NCBI RefSeq assembly: GCF_006443095.1
Contig: NZ_VFWZ01000009.1
Span: 192,990-256,989 of the forward strand
Direction: 5' to 3'
From: Aquimarina algicola
GTDB lineage: Bacteria; Bacteroidota; Bacteroidia; Flavobacteriales; Flavobacteriaceae
Length of the DNA stretch: 64,000 bases
Below the pieces are notes generated by a model. It was not told where the DNA came from and ran no database searches. It worked only from the letters and a program-made list of their open reading frames with translations. Shown piece after piece: positions 62,638-64,000 of the stretch. Each line of letters begins with the position of its first letter. Within the stretch, counting starts at the first letter, position 1. The translations under genes were made by a program, and so were the position numbers.

Positions 62638-63273
62638 TTATAAAGACCAAGCTTTGCCTTTTGTTAATTTGTCTACAGATTCGCATCCTATTTGTTCTCC
62701 GGGAACAGGTAAATATGCTAGTACATTTTCTGCAATTTCTTCACTGGTTTTGAATCCCCAAATAGACATTCCTCTTACAGCATCGAGATAATTAAAAATA
62801 ATAGCATCTTCTGGAACCGATTCTAAATCATCTACTGTTTTTACCTCTTGCATGGCTTTTCGATACTCTTTTTGCTCTTCTTTTGATGTTTTGAGATATT
62901 TAGCTAGAAGCGCATCATATTCTTCTGTCTTTATTTTATCTACGGGATGCTCTTCGGTTACCCCTAAAGTTTTCATCACGATTTCTGCTCCTTTTTTAAA
63001 TATATTGGCATGTTCTTTTTTTGATACTGTATATGTATAATTGTCTATAAACATAGGAACATTTAGTTTCTTGGCTCCGGGAATATCGGTTTCAGGAATG
63101 ATCAGATCTACTATTTGATCAAGCGCTTTTGCTTCGTCGATAGATAGTAGTTTGGGTTGCCAGGTAAGTTTGATCTCACTAGTACAACTTTGTAAGATAC
63201 CTATGACTGTTGGAGTAACTGCAATATAACCTGCTGTTATTCCTATATTTTTTAAAGCCTCTCTTCTGTTCAT
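62638..63273 (-). CDS. Gluconate 2-dehydrogenase subunit 3-like protein
   Basis: A 211-residue TAT-exported small subunit. The twin-arginine signal MNRREALKNIGITAGYIAV is followed by a Cys-containing segment (ILQSCTSEIKLTW) and the family core SIDEAKALDQIVDLIIPETDIPGAKKL, ending near WGFKTSEEIAENVLAYLPVPG. It partners with the GMC oxidoreductase encoded upstream (10-nt gap). Confidence 0.92.
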   Translation of the reverse strand: MNRREALKNIGITAGYIAVTPTVIGILQSCTSEIKLTWQPKLLSIDEAKALDQIVDLIIPETDIPGAKKLNVPMFIDNYTYTVSKKEHANIFKKGAEIVMKTLGVTEEHPVDKIKTEEYDALLAKYLKTSKEEQKEYRKAMQEVKTVDDLESVPEDAIIFNYLDAVRGMSIWGFKTSEEIAENVLAYLPVPGEQIGCESVDKLTKGKAWSL

Positions 63274-63283
63274 AATTTTAGAA

Positions 63284-64000
63284 TTAAGCGTTATTTTTCA
63301 ATTGATTTGCTGCGTGTTCTGCTGCTCTAGCAGAAAAAGCCATATATGTAAGCGATGGATTGACACAACTGGCAGACGTCATAAAAGAGCCATCTGTAAC
63401 ATAGACATTAGGTACGGAATGTATTTGGTTATGTTTATTAAGTACAGAAGTTTTTGGATCGTTACCCATTCTAGCTGTTCCCATTTCATGAATCCCTAAA
63501 CCGATTCCCCCGATGTCATCCCAAGGTTCAATATCTTTGAATCCAGCTTTTTTAAGCATTTCCATAGCTTGAGAGATCATATCTTTTCGCATTTGTAATT
63601 CATTTTCTTTGAATTCTGCATCAAAAGTTACCGTTGGTAATCCCCATTCGTCGAGTTTATTGTAGTCAAGGGTCATTTTATTCTCGTGATAAGGAAGACA
63701 CTCTCCGAATCCCATTAATCCCATTCTCCATTTACCCGGTTTTAGTATACTTTCTTTAAGTTGAGCTCCATATCCTAATTCTGCAACGGTTTCTCTCCAA
63801 TCTTGTCTACTGGCGCCTCCTTGGTAACCATATCCTCGTTTGAATGTTTTTTGATCGGTATTACCTCCTATATTTCTGAATCTTGGTATATATATTCCGT
63901 TTGGTCTTCTTCCTTTATAGTATTTGTCTTCAAAACCTTCAAAGCTAGCTGTTGCTCCTGCTTTGAAATGATGATCCATAATATTATGCCCTAATTCTCC
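63284..64000 (-). CDS. GMC oxidoreductase, C-terminal part (truncated by window)
   Basis: The frame is open through the window end, so only about 238 C-terminal residues are visible. The apparent ATG at 63979 is internal, since the preceding codons read GELGHNIMDHHFKAG, a GMC family segment. The C-terminal domain has GIGLGIHEMGTARMG, the conserved active-site His in HEMGTARMG, and YVTDGSFMTSASCVNPSLTYMAFSARAAEH. With the subunit 3-like protein it would form a periplasmic FAD sugar dehydrogenase, probably oxidising glycosides at C3. Confidence 0.93.
   Translation of the reverse strand, partial: GELGHNIMDHHFKAGATASFEGFEDKYYKGRRPNGIYIPRFRNIGGNTDQKTFKRGYGYQGGASRQDWRETVAELGYGAQLKESILKPGKWRMGLMGFGECLPYHENKMTLDYNKLDEWGLPTVTFDAEFKENELQMRKDMISQAMEMLKKAGFKDIEPWDDIGGIGLGIHEMGTARMGNDPKTSVLNKHNQIHSVPNVYVTDGSFMTSASCVNPSLTYMAFSARAAEHAANQLKNNA

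Noticed and set aside
63284-63979. A complete small GMC protein starting at ATG 63979
   Set aside because: The frame continues to the window end and encodes conserved GMC residues upstream of that ATG, so it is a truncated large gene.

Overview
This window is AT-rich DNA from a marine Flavobacteriaceae-type bacterium (Bacteroidota; Aquimarina- or Zobellia-like is my inference from gene content). The signs are SusC/SusD pairs, many lipoproteins, Bacteroidota -7 boxes (TAnnTTTG), succinyl-type arginine genes clustered with proline genes, and a complete brown-algal alginate locus. I see no tRNA, rRNA, CRISPR array, insertion sequence or phage gene.

Layout. 1-2617: a truncated small protein, a multi-pass membrane protein, and a HisKA_3 kinase with a NarL-type regulator. 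2618-10104: the isoleucine/valine operon ilvD-ilvB-ilvN-ilvC-ilvA, preceded by an apparent attenuator (Ile/Val-rich leader peptide, terminator and competing antiterminator). 10311-10874: an outer-membrane beta-barrel. 11013-30450, all on the minus strand: an alginate utilisation locus with two PL7 lyases (one with a CBM32-like domain), a PL6, a PL17, KdgF, SusC/SusD, a PKD-type surface lipoprotein, a DEH reductase, KDG kinase, KDPG aldolase, an MFS transporter and two paralogous FadR-type GntR regulators. Tandem palindromes TTGGTnnACCAA with a 13-bp repeat overlap the -7 boxes of at least three of its promoters, and a fourth has a near match. 31074-41965: an eleven-gene arginine/proline operon (GNAT-argG-argC-proC-argD-proA-proB-argF'-argB-argE-argH) preceded by a GC-rich 35-codon reading frame ending in an Arg-rich motif. 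42127-51438: a TAT-exported TIM-barrel protein, a membrane-anchored AraC regulator next to a serine hydrolase lipoprotein, an acyl-CoA carboxylase operon, and membrane proteins. 51698-57151: two single-domain receivers, a TonB-dependent receptor and a YfiR-domain histidine kinase, apparently one signalling unit. 57270-64000 (minus strand): a probable 3-keto-sugar catabolic operon (GMC oxidoreductase, gluconate dehydrogenase subunit 3-like protein, two TIM-barrel proteins, MFS transporter, Gfo/Idh/MocA dehydrogenase, DUF1080 hydrolase).

How the genes work together. Alginate is cut outside the cell by PL7/PL6 lyases, imported by SusC/SusD, trimmed by PL17, linearised by KdgF, reduced by the SDR and passed through KdgK and Eda to pyruvate and glyceraldehyde-3-phosphate. 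The FadR-type repressors probably sense a late intermediate. The best candidates for undescribed biology are the ilv attenuator, the possible arg leader, the composite promoter/operator of the alginate regulon, a possible antisense RNA opposite the susC leader, and the TonB receptor/YfiR-kinase/twin-receiver module.
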